From assembly GCF_000425065.1 (NCBI RefSeq), contig NZ_AULB01000033.1:27281-91280 (forward strand): 64,000 nucleotides of DNA, read 5' to 3'. Position 1 is the stretch's first letter. Each line of letters starts with the position of its first letter. Positions 17,002 to 25,740 of the stretch are shown here, one piece after another. The DNA comes from Actinomadura rifamycini DSM 43936 (lineage in GTDB: Bacteria; Actinomycetota; Actinomycetes; Streptosporangiales; Streptosporangiaceae). The notes below the pieces were generated by a model. It worked only from the letters and a program-made list of their open reading frames with translations, had not been told where the DNA came from and did not search any database. The position numbers were made by a program, and so were the translations under genes.

Positions 17002-17649
17002 GTGCGCGCGCGGCGAATCATCGGCTGGACGCTCGCCGGCGGCGCCGCGGGATACGCGGCGTCCTGGCTCGCCACGAGCACGGCGATGCTGCTGCTGAGC
17101 GAGCGCGCCCGTGCGGGCGTCCACCGCGTCCCCGCGCCGGGCGTCGCGAAGTTCGCCCGCGTCGACGACCGCGTGTGGCGCGGCGCCGCCCCGACCGCCG
17201 AGGGCTACCGGTGGCTGCGCGCGCAAGGCGTCCGCACCGTCGTCGACCTCCGCTCCGAGGCCCCCGGGGCGTCCGGCCCGGCCGCCCGGGCGTCCGGCAT
17301 GGCGGTCGTGCGGATCCCGGTGCGGGACGGGCGGACGCCGACGCCCGAGCAGGTGCGGCGGTTCCTGGACGTGGTCGCGGCCGCGCGGCGCCCGGTGTTC
17401 GTGCACTGCGGGGCCGGGGTGGGGCGGACGGGATCGATGGTCGCGGCGTACCTGGTCGGCGCGGGCCGGGCCTACGCGGCGACGGCCGCCCGGCGGAGCC
17501 TCGCGTTCGGACCGCCGACGCTCGAGCAGCTCGCGTTCATGCGGGGACTGGACGGCCCGGCGGCGCGGCGCCCGCCGCGGGCGGTGGTCCTCTTCAGCCG
17601 GATCGCCGACTCTCCCCGCCGGGCGCGGGCCCGGGCGCGCGGAATGTGA
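17002..17649 (+). CDS. membrane-anchored dual-specificity/tyrosine phosphatase-like protein
   Basis: This is a probable phosphatase of the DSP/PTP superfamily. The signature HCGAGVGRTGS (HCX5R, Cys136 and Arg142) is intact, preceded by WRGAAPTAEGYRWLRAQGVRTVVDLRSE, a common DSP-like opening. Residues 8-32 form one hydrophobic helix, so the protein probably faces one side of the membrane as a single-pass protein. 215 residues, with an Arg-rich C-terminal tail (RRARARARGM). GTG at 17002 has no Shine-Dalgarno but fits a leaderless start. The substrate (protein, lipid or inositol phosphate) cannot be told. Confidence 0.8.
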   Translation: MRARRIIGWTLAGGAAGYAASWLATSTAMLLLSERARAGVHRVPAPGVAKFARVDDRVWRGAAPTAEGYRWLRAQGVRTVVDLRSEAPGASGPAARASGMAVVRIPVRDGRTPTPEQVRRFLDVVAAARRPVFVHCGAGVGRTGSMVAAYLVGAGRAYAATAARRSLAFGPPTLEQLAFMRGLDGPAARRPPRAVVLFSRIADSPRRARARARGM

Positions 17650-17678
17650 CGGCCGGGGCACGGTTTACCCACCACCGG

Positions 17679-17809
17679 TTGACACCGGCCCCCTTGCGAC
17701 GCTTGATAGCTATTGGACACGATGGTCAGAAGGAGGCGGATCCGTGCGGCCCCGCGGGGCCCGGGGGCGTGTTCCCCCACTTATTGACTGATCACCCGAT
17801 AAGGTGATC
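17679..17809 (+). promoter_or_regulatory. leader region of the LuxR regulator: -35, small ORF and inverted repeat
   Basis: TTGACA at 17679-17684 could be a -35 with CTTGAT (17702-17707) 17 bp on. A strong ribosome site AAGGAGG (17730-17736) stands 7 nt before GTG 17744. GATCACC (17790-17796) and GGTGATC (17803-17809) form a perfect 7-bp inverted repeat with a 6-nt spacer, starting at the end of the small ORF and 76 bp before the regulator start. This is an operator or a leader hairpin. Confidence 0.45.
17744..17791 (+). CDS. possible 15-residue leader peptide
   Basis: GTG 17744 opens a 15-codon ORF reading VRPRGARGRVPPLID and ending TGA at 17789-17791. It has the best Shine-Dalgarno in the neighbourhood (AAGGAGG, 7-nt spacing) yet leads to no larger gene in that frame, and it ends exactly where the GATCACC inverted repeat begins. 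This is what a regulatory upstream ORF would look like. An overlapping ATG ORF (17722-17787) exists in another frame without a good ribosome site. Translation is unproven. Confidence 0.35.
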   Translation: MRPRGARGRVPPLID

Positions 17810-17884
17810 CCTGCAATTCTCGGGAACCGCGACGACAAGCATGATCACGGCGTATCGACCGCCTGTCGCTGTTGGGGTGTGGAC

Positions 17885-20869
17885 ATGGAGGGTCGTGCCG
17901 ACCGCGACGCCGGTGCTCAGCCGATCGGCAACGCTCCGCTGGTAGGGCGACGGGACGCGCTGGACGGGATCGGCCGCGCCCTGGACGGCGTCGAGCACGG
18001 GTTCGGGTTCCTGGCGCTGATCGGCGAGCCGGGCGTCGGCAAGACGCGCCTGCTGGGCGAGCTGGCGGACGGCGCCGGGGCCCGCAAGCTGCCGTGCCGC
18101 GCCGGGCGCGCCGCCGAGTTCGAGCAGGAGATGCCGTTCGGCGCGGTCGTGGACGCCCTCGACGACCTCCTCGAGGACTCGGCCCCCGACCTGCCGGACG
18201 CGCAGCTGCGGCTGCTCGGCACCGTGTTCCCGTCCCTGTCGGATCCGGCGGCCGAACCGCCGCCCGCCGGCGGCGACCCCGTGTCGCGGGTGGCCCGCTA
18301 CCAGCTGCACCGGACGGTGCGGCACCTGCTGGAGCAGCTCGCCGCGCCGTCCGGCCTGGTCCTGATCCTGGACGACCTGCACTGGGCCGACGACGCGACG
18401 ATCGAGCTGCTCGACCATCTGGTCCGGCACCCGCCGCGCGCCCGGGTGCTCATCGCGGCGGCGTACCGGCCCGCGCAGGCGTCGCCGCGGCTGGCGGCGC
18501 TGGTCGACGCGGCCGGGCCGCACGGCACCCGCATGCCGGTCGACCCGCTCACCCAGGGGGAGGTCGAGGAGTTCCTCGGCCCGCGGGTGAGCCCGGCGCG
18601 GTGCGAGTCGCTGTACAAGGCCAGCGGCGGCAACCCGTTCTACCTCGAGGCGCTGGCCAGGATGGGGCGCGACGACGTCGCCGGGGGCTCCGGGATCGAC
18701 GGGACCGACTGGCGCGAGGGCGTCGCCGAGCTGACCGAGGTGCCCGCGGCCGTCCGGACCGCGCTGCAGGTCGAGCTGAGCGCGCTGCCGGAGGAGGCGC
18801 TGCTGCTGGCGCGCGGCGCGGCCGTCGCCGCGGACTTCTTCGAGCCGGCGCTCGCGGCGGTGGCCGCCGAGCTGGACGAGCCCGCCGCGCTGGCGGCGCT
18901 CGACGTGCTGACCGGGCACGACGTGGTGCGCGCCGGGACGGGCGGGCGGTTCAAGTTCCGGCACCCGCTGGTGCGGCACGTCGCGTACGCGTCGACGGCG
19001 GCGGGGTGGCGGCTCGCGGCGCACGAGCGGGTCGCGGTCCGGCTGGCGGAGCTGGGCGCCCCCGCGACGGTGCGGGCCCACCACGTGGAGCGGTCGGCCC
19101 GGTTCGGGGACCGGCGGGCGGCGGCGACGCTGGTGGAGGCGGCGCGCTCGGTCGGGCAGCAGGCCCCCGGCACAGCCGCGTACTGGCTGCAGGCCGCGCT
19201 GGGGCTGCTGCCGGACGAGCCGGCGGGCGACGGCGACTCGGGCGGCGACTCGGGCGGCGGGCCGGACCGCACGGAGCTGCTGCTGGAGCTCGCGCACGTG
19301 CAGGCCGTCAGCGGCCACGCGGAGGAGGGCCGGGAGACCGCGCGGACGCTGCTGGCGCTTCTGCCCGAGGACGACACCGTCCGCCGGGCGCGGACCGTGC
19401 ACCTGTGCGCGGTGATGGACCGGCAGATCGGCCGCATCCACGAGGCGCGCGCGCTGGTGCTCGACGAGCTGCGCCGCCTCCCGGACCGGCAGACGCCCGA
19501 GGCGGTGCTGCTGCGGATCCGGCTGGTCGCCGACCGCATCCAGAAGGCCGATGACCGCGGGTCCCAGGCCGTCCTGGACACCATCCCCGAGAGCGCGCCC
19601 GAGTGGGGCGCGGGCCTGACCGCGGCGGTCGCGTCGATGCGGCCGATGGTGTCGTACGTCCGCGGCGAGATCGCCGAGGCGATCGCGTACGCGCGCGCGG
19701 CCGACGAGCGGTTCTCCGCGGCGGCCGACACCGACTTCGCCGACTGCCTCGACTGCATCACCTGGCTGGTGTGGGCGGAGCTGTTCCTCGGCATGTACGA
19801 CAGCGCGCTGCGGCACGTCGACCGGCTCGTCGCGATCGCGCGGCGCACCGGGCAGCTGTACATCCTCGGCTACATGCTGGCCGGGCGGGCCCGCGGGCTC
19901 AGCCTGCTCGGCCGGTTCGAGGAGGCCGCGGCCGCCGCCGACGAGGCCGCCGCCGTGGGCCGCGACCTGCGCTCCCCCGAGGTGATCGCCTACGGGGCGA
20001 CGCAGCGGTGCCTGATCGCGAGCTGGACGGGCGACCACGAGCGGGCGTCGGCCGCCGGGGACGAGGCCGTCTCCTGCGACACCGGGTCGGGCGAGTGGTG
20101 GACGCACATGGCGCCCGTCTCCCGCGCGTTCGCGATGATCAACGCGGGGGACCACGCGGCGGGCGCGGAGGCGCTGATCTCCGCGTGCTCGGCCGGCACC
20201 GGCGGGCTCGACTTCGGCACGCTGACGGCGTGCGCCGAGTCGCTGGCGCGGGTCCGCGCCGGGCAGGACGACGCCGACGACGCGGCCACCTGGGCGAACA
20301 TCGCCGAGGAGCTGGCCAACCCGGCGCTGGAGGGGGACGTCGGGCTGGGCCGGCTCGCCCGCGCCCACGCCGTCCGCCTCACCGACCCCGCGCGTGCGGC
20401 GGGCATCGCGGGCGAGGCCGCCGCGCTGCTGGCGGCGGCGGGCCGAAGCCCGGAGGCGGGCCGCGCCGAACTCACCGCCGGGATCGCGCACGCCGCCGCC
20501 GGTGACCGTCCGGAGGCGCTGGACCGGCTGCGGGCCGCCGCCGCCGTCTTCGACGCCTGCGGCATGCGGGACCTGCACGCCGAGACCGTCCGGGAGCAGC
20601 GGCGCCTCGGCGTGCGGGTGCCGGGCGCCGGCGCCGGGAAGGGCGGGCGGCGCGCCCGGGCGAAGGCGTCCGCGGACGCGCCGTACGGGCTGTCGCCGCG
20701 CGAGCTGGAGATCGCCGGGCTCGTCGCCGAGGGCTGCAGCAACCAGCAGATCGCCGAACGGCTGTTCCTCAGCGTCCGGACGGTCGAGACGCACCTCACC
20801 CGCGTCTTCGCGAAGATCGGCGTCTCGTCGCGGGTCGGGGTGGCGACCGCCATGCAGCGTCCGGAGTGA
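17885..20869 (+). CDS. LuxR-family regulator with N-terminal AAA ATPase (LAL/MalT type)
   Basis: This is a large ATP-dependent transcriptional activator. Walker A GEPGVGKT is at residues 47-54 and Walker B (LVLILDDLHWAD) near residue 160. A long TPR-like helical middle (roughly 350-900) probably binds an inducer or partner. The C-terminal LuxR HTH (LSPRELEIAGLVAEG, CSNQQIAERLFLSVRTVETH) occupies the last 60 residues. ATG at 17885 gives 994 residues; the frame is open 27 codons further, through the inverted repeat at 17790-17809, so the longer start is unlikely. Proteins of this class often control nearby catabolic or secondary-metabolite genes; the hydrolase-GMC pair downstream is a candidate target, by position only. 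Confidence 0.9.
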   Translation: MEGRADRDAGAQPIGNAPLVGRRDALDGIGRALDGVEHGFGFLALIGEPGVGKTRLLGELADGAGARKLPCRAGRAAEFEQEMPFGAVVDALDDLLEDSAPDLPDAQLRLLGTVFPSLSDPAAEPPPAGGDPVSRVARYQLHRTVRHLLEQLAAPSGLVLILDDLHWADDATIELLDHLVRHPPRARVLIAAAYRPAQASPRLAALVDAAGPHGTRMPVDPLTQGEVEEFLGPRVSPARCESLYKASGGNPFYLEALARMGRDDVAGGSGIDGTDWREGVAELTEVPAAVRTALQVELSALPEEALLLARGAAVAADFFEPALAAVAAELDEPAALAALDVLTGHDVVRAGTGGRFKFRHPLVRHVAYASTAAGWRLAAHERVAVRLAELGAPATVRAHHVERSARFGDRRAAATLVEAARSVGQQAPGTAAYWLQAALGLLPDEPAGDGDSGGDSGGGPDRTELLLELAHVQAVSGHAEEGRETARTLLALLPEDDTVRRARTVHLCAVMDRQIGRIHEARALVLDELRRLPDRQTPEAVLLRIRLVADRIQKADDRGSQAVLDTIPESAPEWGAGLTAAVASMRPMVSYVRGEIAEAIAYARAADERFSAAADTDFADCLDCITWLVWAELFLGMYDSALRHVDRLVAIARRTGQLYILGYMLAGRARGLSLLGRFEEAAAAADEAAAVGRDLRSPEVIAYGATQRCLIASWTGDHERASAAGDEAVSCDTGSGEWWTHMAPVSRAFAMINAGDHAAGAEALISACSAGTGGLDFGTLTACAESLARVRAGQDDADDAATWANIAEELANPALEGDVGLGRLARAHAVRLTDPARAAGIAGEAAALLAAAGRSPEAGRAELTAGIAHAAAGDRPEALDRLRAAAAVFDACGMRDLHAETVREQRRLGVRVPGAGAGKGGRRARAKASADAPYGLSPRELEIAGLVAEGCSNQQIAERLFLSVRTVETHLTRVFAKIGVSSRVGVATAMQRPE

Positions 20870-20915
20870 AGCAACGCCCGGAGTGAACCGACGAGTCCCT
20901 TTCCGACTCTTATCT

Positions 20916-20925
20916 CACGTACGTG
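20916..20925. promoter_or_regulatory. CACGTACGTG palindrome before the hydrolase-GMC operon
   Basis: A perfect 10-bp palindrome sits 128 bp upstream of the alpha/beta hydrolase start, with a related CACGTAAGTAC about 26 bp downstream. It is a possible operator for this operon. No clear -35/-10 pair was found. Confidence 0.35.
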
Positions 20926-21052
20926 GTCACGGGCCGCACGCCTCACGGTGCACGTAAGTACGGGTTCTCCACGATGCCGCGCCGACCTCGGCGTTTGGCA
21001 GGGTAGGGGCGTCCGGAGCCGGGAGGAAGGCCGCGAAGGAGGTGGACACCCC

Positions 21053-22180
21053 ATGAAGACGATCAGAACGGTCGACGCCGACGGGATCGCACGTTTCACG
21101 CACGACGGCGTCGCCGACGCCGAGGTGTCCGCGCATCCCTTCGCCACCGCCGACGGCCTCGGCCTCGCGCTGACCCGGTTCCGCCGCGCCGGCACCGCCC
21201 ACGGCGGCACCGACGCCGTCCTGCTGGTGCACGGGCTGACGACGTCCAGCGACATGTACGTCATGCCCGAGCACACGAACCTGGTGAACGCGCTGCACGA
21301 CGCCGGGTTCGGCGACGTGTGGGCGGTCGACTACCGGATGAGCGCCCGGTTCCCCTACAACGCGGAGACCCACCGCCACACCTTCGACGACGTCGCCCAC
21401 TGGGACCACCCGGCCGCGCTGGCGGAGATGCGCCGCCACATCGGCGACGGCCGCCGCGTCCACGTCATCGCGCACTGCGTCGGGTCGGTGACGTTCTCGA
21501 TGGCGCTGTTCGCCGGGACGGTCACCGGCGTGTCCAGCCTGGTGTGCAACAGCGTCGCGCTGACGCCCCGCACGCCGCCGTGGTCGAGGCTGAAGCTCAG
21601 GTACGGCCCGGCGCTGATGGAGTACGTCCTCGGCCCGCCGTACGTCGACCCCCGCTACGGGACGTCGCCGGTGATGACGCGCGGCTGGATGCTCGCGAAG
21701 GGGATCGCGCCGTTTCACCGCGACTGCGGCGAACCGGCCTGCCACATGCTGTCGTTCATGTGGGGCGGCGGGCGCCCGATCTTCTCGCACGACAAGATGT
21801 CGCCGGTCACGCACGCCCGGCTGACCGACCTGTTCGGCGCCTGCAACGTCCACTACTACCGGCACATGCACAGGATGGTGGAGGCCGGACGCGCGGTGCG
21901 GTACGCCCCTCGGGACCCGCGGCACGCGGACCTGCCCGTCGACTACCTCGCGGGCGCCGCGGACGTGACGACGCCGATCCTGTTCCTCACCGGAGACCGC
22001 AACCACGTGTTCACCGACTCCAACATCGTCTGCCACCGCGCGCTCGAATCGATCACCCCCGGGCTGCACGAGCTGGAGATCCTCCCCGGCTACGGCCACC
22101 AGGACCCCTTCATGGGCCGGGCGTCCGACACCGAGGTGTACCCACGGGTCCTGGACTTCCTCAAGCGGAAGGCGGGCTGA
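21053..22180 (+). CDS. alpha/beta-fold hydrolase (esterase/lipase type)
   Basis: This is a predicted hydrolase of a hydrophobic ester. The 375 residues show the oxyanion-hole region LLVHGLTTSSDMY (about residues 57-69), a nucleophile elbow in the form HCVGSV where the usual Ser is replaced by Cys, a late Asp in FLTGDRNHVF and a final His in GYGHQDPF. The Cys nucleophile elbow (G/H-x-C-x-G) is the dienelactone-hydrolase-like variant. ATG at 21053 follows AAGGAGGTG with good spacing. The stop is 4 bp before the GMC oxidoreductase gene, so the two form one operon. No signal peptide is seen. Confidence 0.85.
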   Translation: MKTIRTVDADGIARFTHDGVADAEVSAHPFATADGLGLALTRFRRAGTAHGGTDAVLLVHGLTTSSDMYVMPEHTNLVNALHDAGFGDVWAVDYRMSARFPYNAETHRHTFDDVAHWDHPAALAEMRRHIGDGRRVHVIAHCVGSVTFSMALFAGTVTGVSSLVCNSVALTPRTPPWSRLKLRYGPALMEYVLGPPYVDPRYGTSPVMTRGWMLAKGIAPFHRDCGEPACHMLSFMWGGGRPIFSHDKMSPVTHARLTDLFGACNVHYYRHMHRMVEAGRAVRYAPRDPRHADLPVDYLAGAADVTTPILFLTGDRNHVFTDSNIVCHRALESITPGLHELEILPGYGHQDPFMGRASDTEVYPRVLDFLKRKAG

Positions 22181-22184
22181 GGGC

Positions 22185-24731
22185 ATGGCGGCGGGAGAGC
22201 GGGCCGAGCACGTCGACGCGGTCGTCGTCGGCTCCGGGTTCGGCGGGTCGGTGGCCGCCTACCGCCTCGCGGAGGCGGGGCTGTCGGTGGTGCTGCTGGA
22301 GCGCGGGCAGCCGTACCCGCCGGGCAGCTTCCCGCGCTCGCCCCGGCAGATGAACCGCGCCTTCTGGGACCCGGCCGCCGGGCTGTACGGCATGTACGAC
22401 GTGTGGAGCTTCAAGGGCTGCGACTCGGTGGTGTCGGCGGGCCTCGGCGGCGGGTCGCTGATCTACGCGAACGTCCTGCTGCGCAAGGACGAGCACTGGT
22501 TCGTCGACGAGCAGCCGATGCCGGGCGGCGGCTACGAGTCGTGGCCGGTCTCCCGCGCCGACCTGGACCCGCACTACGACGCCGTCGAGCGGATGATGGG
22601 CGCGACGCCGTACCCGCTCGACACGGCGCCGTTCAGCGACACCCCGAAGACGCACGCGATGCAGGACGCCGCGGCGGAGCTCGGGCTGCGCTGCGAGCTG
22701 CCGCCCCTCGCGGTGAGCTTCGCCGGCGAGCCGGGCGGGCGGCCGGGCGTCGGCCTGCCGATCGCCGAGCCGCCGTACGGCAACCTGCACGGCATGCCGC
22801 GCCGCACCTGCAAGCTGTGCGGCGAGTGCGACATCGGCTGCAACGAGGGCGCCAAGAACAGCCTCGACCACAACTACCTGTCGGCGGCCGCGCACCACGG
22901 CGCCGACATCCGCACCGCCCGCGAGGTGAAGGCGATCCGGCCCCGTCCCGGCGGCGGCTACGAGGTCGACTACGTGCACCACGCCGACCTGACCGTCCGC
23001 CGCAGGCCGGCGCGGCAGCCGGTGGAGACGATCACCTGCGACCGGCTGGTCCTGGGCGCCGGCACCTACGGCACGACGTTCCTGCTGCTGAAGTCGCGGT
23101 CGGCGCTGCCCGGGCTGAGCGGGGCGCTCGGCTCCCGGTTCAGCGGCAACGGCGACCTGCTGACGTTCCTGCTGAACGCCCGCGACCGCGAGCGCGTCCG
23201 GCCGCTGGACGCGTCCCGCGGGCCGGTGATCACCAGCGCGATCCGGCTGCCCGACGAGGTCGACGGCGTCCCCGGCGCGGGCCGCGGCGCCTACATCGAG
23301 GAGGGCGGCTACCCGGGGTTCACCGACTGGATCGTGCACAGCCTCGACGTGGGCGACGCGGTCGAGCGGGCGGTGCGCTTCCTGTGGGACCGGTTCGTCG
23401 AGTTCTTCAAGGACGCGCCGGACACGAACCTCTCGCAGGAGATCTCGGACCTGATCGGGGACGGCGCGCTGACCGTCAGCTCGCTCCCGCTGCTCGGCAT
23501 GGGCCGCGACACCGCCGACGGGCGGCTGCACCTGCGGGACGGGCGCCTCGCCGCCGACTGGACGACCGAGACGAGCGAGGAGCTGTTCACCCGCGTCCGC
23601 AAGACCATGCAGGGCATCGCGGACGTGCTGGGCGCCGAGTACGCAGACAACCCGATGTGGTTCCGCAAGCGGATCGTCACCGTGCATCCGCTGGGCGGCG
23701 CCCCGATGGCCGACCATCCGGGGCGGGGCGTCTGCGACGCCTTCGGGGAGGTCCACGGGTTCCCGGGCCTGTACATCGCCGACGGGGCGGCGATGCCGGG
23801 CCCGGTGGGTCCCAATCCCTCCCTGACGATCGCCGCGCACGCCGACCGCATGGCGACGCGGCTGCTGGAGGGCGCGACCCGCGCCGTCTCCGCGCCGGGG
23901 GGCGCGGAGGCGGCGGGGGACCCCGTTCCGGTCCTCACGGGGGCCGAGCCGGTCGGGGGGTCGACCGGCTCGCCGGATCGGGCGGGGAACGGCGCGGCGT
24001 ACGCGCCGGAGTCGGGGAGCCGCGGCGGTGCCAGGGGACCGTCCGCCGCGGCGTCCGGCCGTACGCCGCCGCCGCTCGATGCGGCGGACCCCGCCGCGCC
24101 CGCGCCCGCGCGCGCCGGGGCGGCCGGCGCCGAGGCGACCTCGCTGTCGTTCACCGAGACGATGAAGGGGTTCGTCACCTACGGCGTCACCGAGCCGCGC
24201 GCCGGGGCGGTGCACCCGGGGCGCGAGCCGCTGTCGTTCCGGCTGACGATCACGGCCGACGACGTGGACCGGTTCCTGGCCGAGACCGAGCACGAGGCGC
24301 GCGCCGAGGGCTGGCTGGACGCCGCCGCGCACGGGGGCCGGCGGCCCGTCCGGTGGGGGCGGTTCAACCTGTTCGCGCCGACCGGCGACGAGGACCGGCG
24401 GCTGATGAAGTACCGGCTGTTCTTCACCGACGGCGAGGACCGGCCGCGCACGCTCACCGGCCGCAAGAACGTGCTGCACGGGCCGCCGACGCGGATCTGG
24501 CCCGACACCTCCACGCTGTACGTGCGGCTGCTGGAGGGGCACGTCCCCGAGGACGCCGAGGCGGACGCGGCGGTCGTCGCGGCGGGCGTCCTGCACATCG
24601 AGCTGGGCGACTTCGCGGAGCAGCTCACGACGTTCCGGACGTCCGGCCCGGACGGCGCGGGGAAGCTGCTGGACTTCGCCCGGTTCTTCGCCGGGGAGCT
24701 GTGGGAGGTGTACGGCCCCGAGTCCGATTAG
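22185..24731 (+). CDS. GMC/cholesterol-oxidase-like FAD oxidoreductase with C-terminal extra domain
   Basis: This flavoenzyme is predicted to oxidise an alcohol, possibly a sterol or other lipid. Residues 10-40 carry the FAD-binding VVVGSGFGGSVAAYRLAE. GLGGGSLIYANV and the C-terminal GMC motif (HPLGGAPMADHPGRG, then GPVGPNPSLTIAAHADRMA) fit cholesterol-oxidase-type GMC proteins. A cysteine cluster CKLCGECDIGC near residue 210 is also typical of this branch. After about residue 565 comes an 80-residue Pro/Ala/Gly linker and then a separate 200-residue domain (SLSFTETMKGFVTYGV to the end) with no name I can give, seen also in large hydrolase-GMC proteins. 848 residues in total. Confidence 0.85.
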   Translation: MAAGERAEHVDAVVVGSGFGGSVAAYRLAEAGLSVVLLERGQPYPPGSFPRSPRQMNRAFWDPAAGLYGMYDVWSFKGCDSVVSAGLGGGSLIYANVLLRKDEHWFVDEQPMPGGGYESWPVSRADLDPHYDAVERMMGATPYPLDTAPFSDTPKTHAMQDAAAELGLRCELPPLAVSFAGEPGGRPGVGLPIAEPPYGNLHGMPRRTCKLCGECDIGCNEGAKNSLDHNYLSAAAHHGADIRTAREVKAIRPRPGGGYEVDYVHHADLTVRRRPARQPVETITCDRLVLGAGTYGTTFLLLKSRSALPGLSGALGSRFSGNGDLLTFLLNARDRERVRPLDASRGPVITSAIRLPDEVDGVPGAGRGAYIEEGGYPGFTDWIVHSLDVGDAVERAVRFLWDRFVEFFKDAPDTNLSQEISDLIGDGALTVSSLPLLGMGRDTADGRLHLRDGRLAADWTTETSEELFTRVRKTMQGIADVLGAEYADNPMWFRKRIVTVHPLGGAPMADHPGRGVCDAFGEVHGFPGLYIADGAAMPGPVGPNPSLTIAAHADRMATRLLEGATRAVSAPGGAEAAGDPVPVLTGAEPVGGSTGSPDRAGNGAAYAPESGSRGGARGPSAAASGRTPPPLDAADPAAPAPARAGAAGAEATSLSFTETMKGFVTYGVTEPRAGAVHPGREPLSFRLTITADDVDRFLAETEHEARAEGWLDAAAHGGRRPVRWGRFNLFAPTGDEDRRLMKYRLFFTDGEDRPRTLTGRKNVLHGPPTRIWPDTSTLYVRLLEGHVPEDAEADAAVVAAGVLHIELGDFAEQLTTFRTSGPDGAGKLLDFARFFAGELWEVYGPESD

Positions 24732-24829
24732 GGGCCGTCCGAGGACGGGTGCGGGCCGAGGGAACTGCGGGGTGCTCTCGGCCCGTGCCTCTTTCCCGGG
24801 CGCGCCGGACGCGCCGGACGCGCCGGGTG

Positions 24830-25294
24830 CTACAGGTCGCCCGCGTCGCGGGCGGGGCAGTCCGGGGGGCAGTTCGCGGCGTGCTCGGGAAGCCGGCGCA
24901 CGAACATCGTCAGCATCCGCCGGAAGACGAAGCCCAGGAGGGGCCCGGTGCCGGGGACGAGCGGTTCGAACGTCGCCCGCCACCGCAGGTCGGTCCCGGT
25001 GCCGTCCTCGTGCTCCTCCAGGTGGACGTCCGAGCGGTACCGGCGGACGGGCAGCCCGGACAGCGCGATGTAGGAGAAGCGCGTGTAGGGCTCGAAGGCG
25101 ACGGTCTGCTCCTTGGCGGGCCAGATCTGCTTGACGCACCCGACCCCGTACGTGGTGGTGTCGCCCTTGCGGACCTGGCGGGCGGGCGTCGGGAACGGGC
25201 CCCACGCGCCCCACGCCTCCGGAACGGCGAGGTGCCGGAAGAGCACCTCGGGCGCGGCGGTCGCGGTGGCGGCGACCTCGATCTCCTGCGGCAT
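24830..25294 (-). CDS. SRPBCC-family (polyketide cyclase/START-like) protein
   Basis: The 154 residues match the small START/Bet v1-like fold: an N-terminal beta strand (EIEVAATATAAPEVLFRHLAV, WGAWGPFP), a middle sheet (PYTRFSYIALSGLPVRRY) and a long C-terminal helix (LLGFVFRRMLTMFVRRLPEHA). Such proteins bind hydrophobic ligands or act as cyclases. ATG at 25294 follows GGGGAGG by 6 nt. It is transcribed towards the GMC gene and separated from it by 98 bp. The C-terminus is Cys-containing (CPPDCPA), which is not usual for the family. Confidence 0.75.
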   Translation of the reverse strand: MPQEIEVAATATAAPEVLFRHLAVPEAWGAWGPFPTPARQVRKGDTTTYGVGCVKQIWPAKEQTVAFEPYTRFSYIALSGLPVRRYRSDVHLEEHEDGTGTDLRWRATFEPLVPGTGPLLGFVFRRMLTMFVRRLPEHAANCPPDCPARDAGDL

Positions 25295-25348
25295 GCGTGC
25301 CTCCCCGGATGGCGGTCCCCGGCACCGTACCGCGCCGGACCCGCGGCG

Positions 25349-25483
25349 TCAGCCCTCGCCGCCCCGCCGGCCGCCGGGCCGCTCGCGGGCCCGGAACGCG
25401 GCGGTCTTGACGCGGTTCTGGCAGGCGGTGGAGCAGAACCGGCGGGTGCCGTTGCGGGACGTGTCGACGTAGACGCGCGCAGG
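25349..25483 (-). pseudogene. C-terminal remnant of a CGNR zinc-finger protein
   Basis: Reading leftward from about 25483 to the TGA at 25349, 44 codons give ...RVYVDTSRNGTRRFCSTACQNR VKTAAFRAR.... This matches the tail of CGNR zinc-finger (ABATE) regulators, whose consensus ends DxSRNxxRRwCSMxxCGNRxKxxxxR. Here CGNR reads CQNR. The N-terminal two cysteines and the whole ABATE domain are missing and there is no start codon or ribosome site. The homology stops at the same point where a truncated gene on the other strand begins. Confidence 0.7.
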
Positions 25484-25632
25484 TCCGGGAGGAGTCGGCC
25501 GGGCACCACGGGTCGGAGTCCGCGCTGCTGTCCCCCCACGTCGCCGCGCTCCGCGACGCCGGGTTCGGCGAGGTGGGGACGCTGTGGCAGCGCGGCGACA
25601 ACCGGCTCCTCGCCGCGCTCCTCACCGGCTGA
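25483..25632 (+). pseudogene. C-terminal remnant of a class I SAM-dependent methyltransferase
   Basis: Reading rightward from about 25483 to TGA 25632, 49 codons give VREESAGHHGSE, ALLSPHVAALRDAGF and EVGTLWQRGDNRLLAALLTG, the usual last 50 residues of small actinobacterial class I methyltransferases. The SAM-binding domain is absent. It starts within a few bases of the truncated CGNR gene on the minus strand, so one deletion between two divergent genes would explain both remnants. Confidence 0.6.
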
Positions 25633-25740
25633 ACCCGTCCGCGGGGCCGCCGGGGACCGCCCGGCCGGGTGCTCCCCTACCCGGCCGGGCGGACGATCAT
25701 CCGGCGCCCACCCCGTGCCCGCCCCCGGTCGGCGCGGCGG

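Noticed and set aside
17792..20794. 1000-codon minus-strand ORF opposite the LuxR gene
   Set aside because: Antisense shadow; no recognisable domain.
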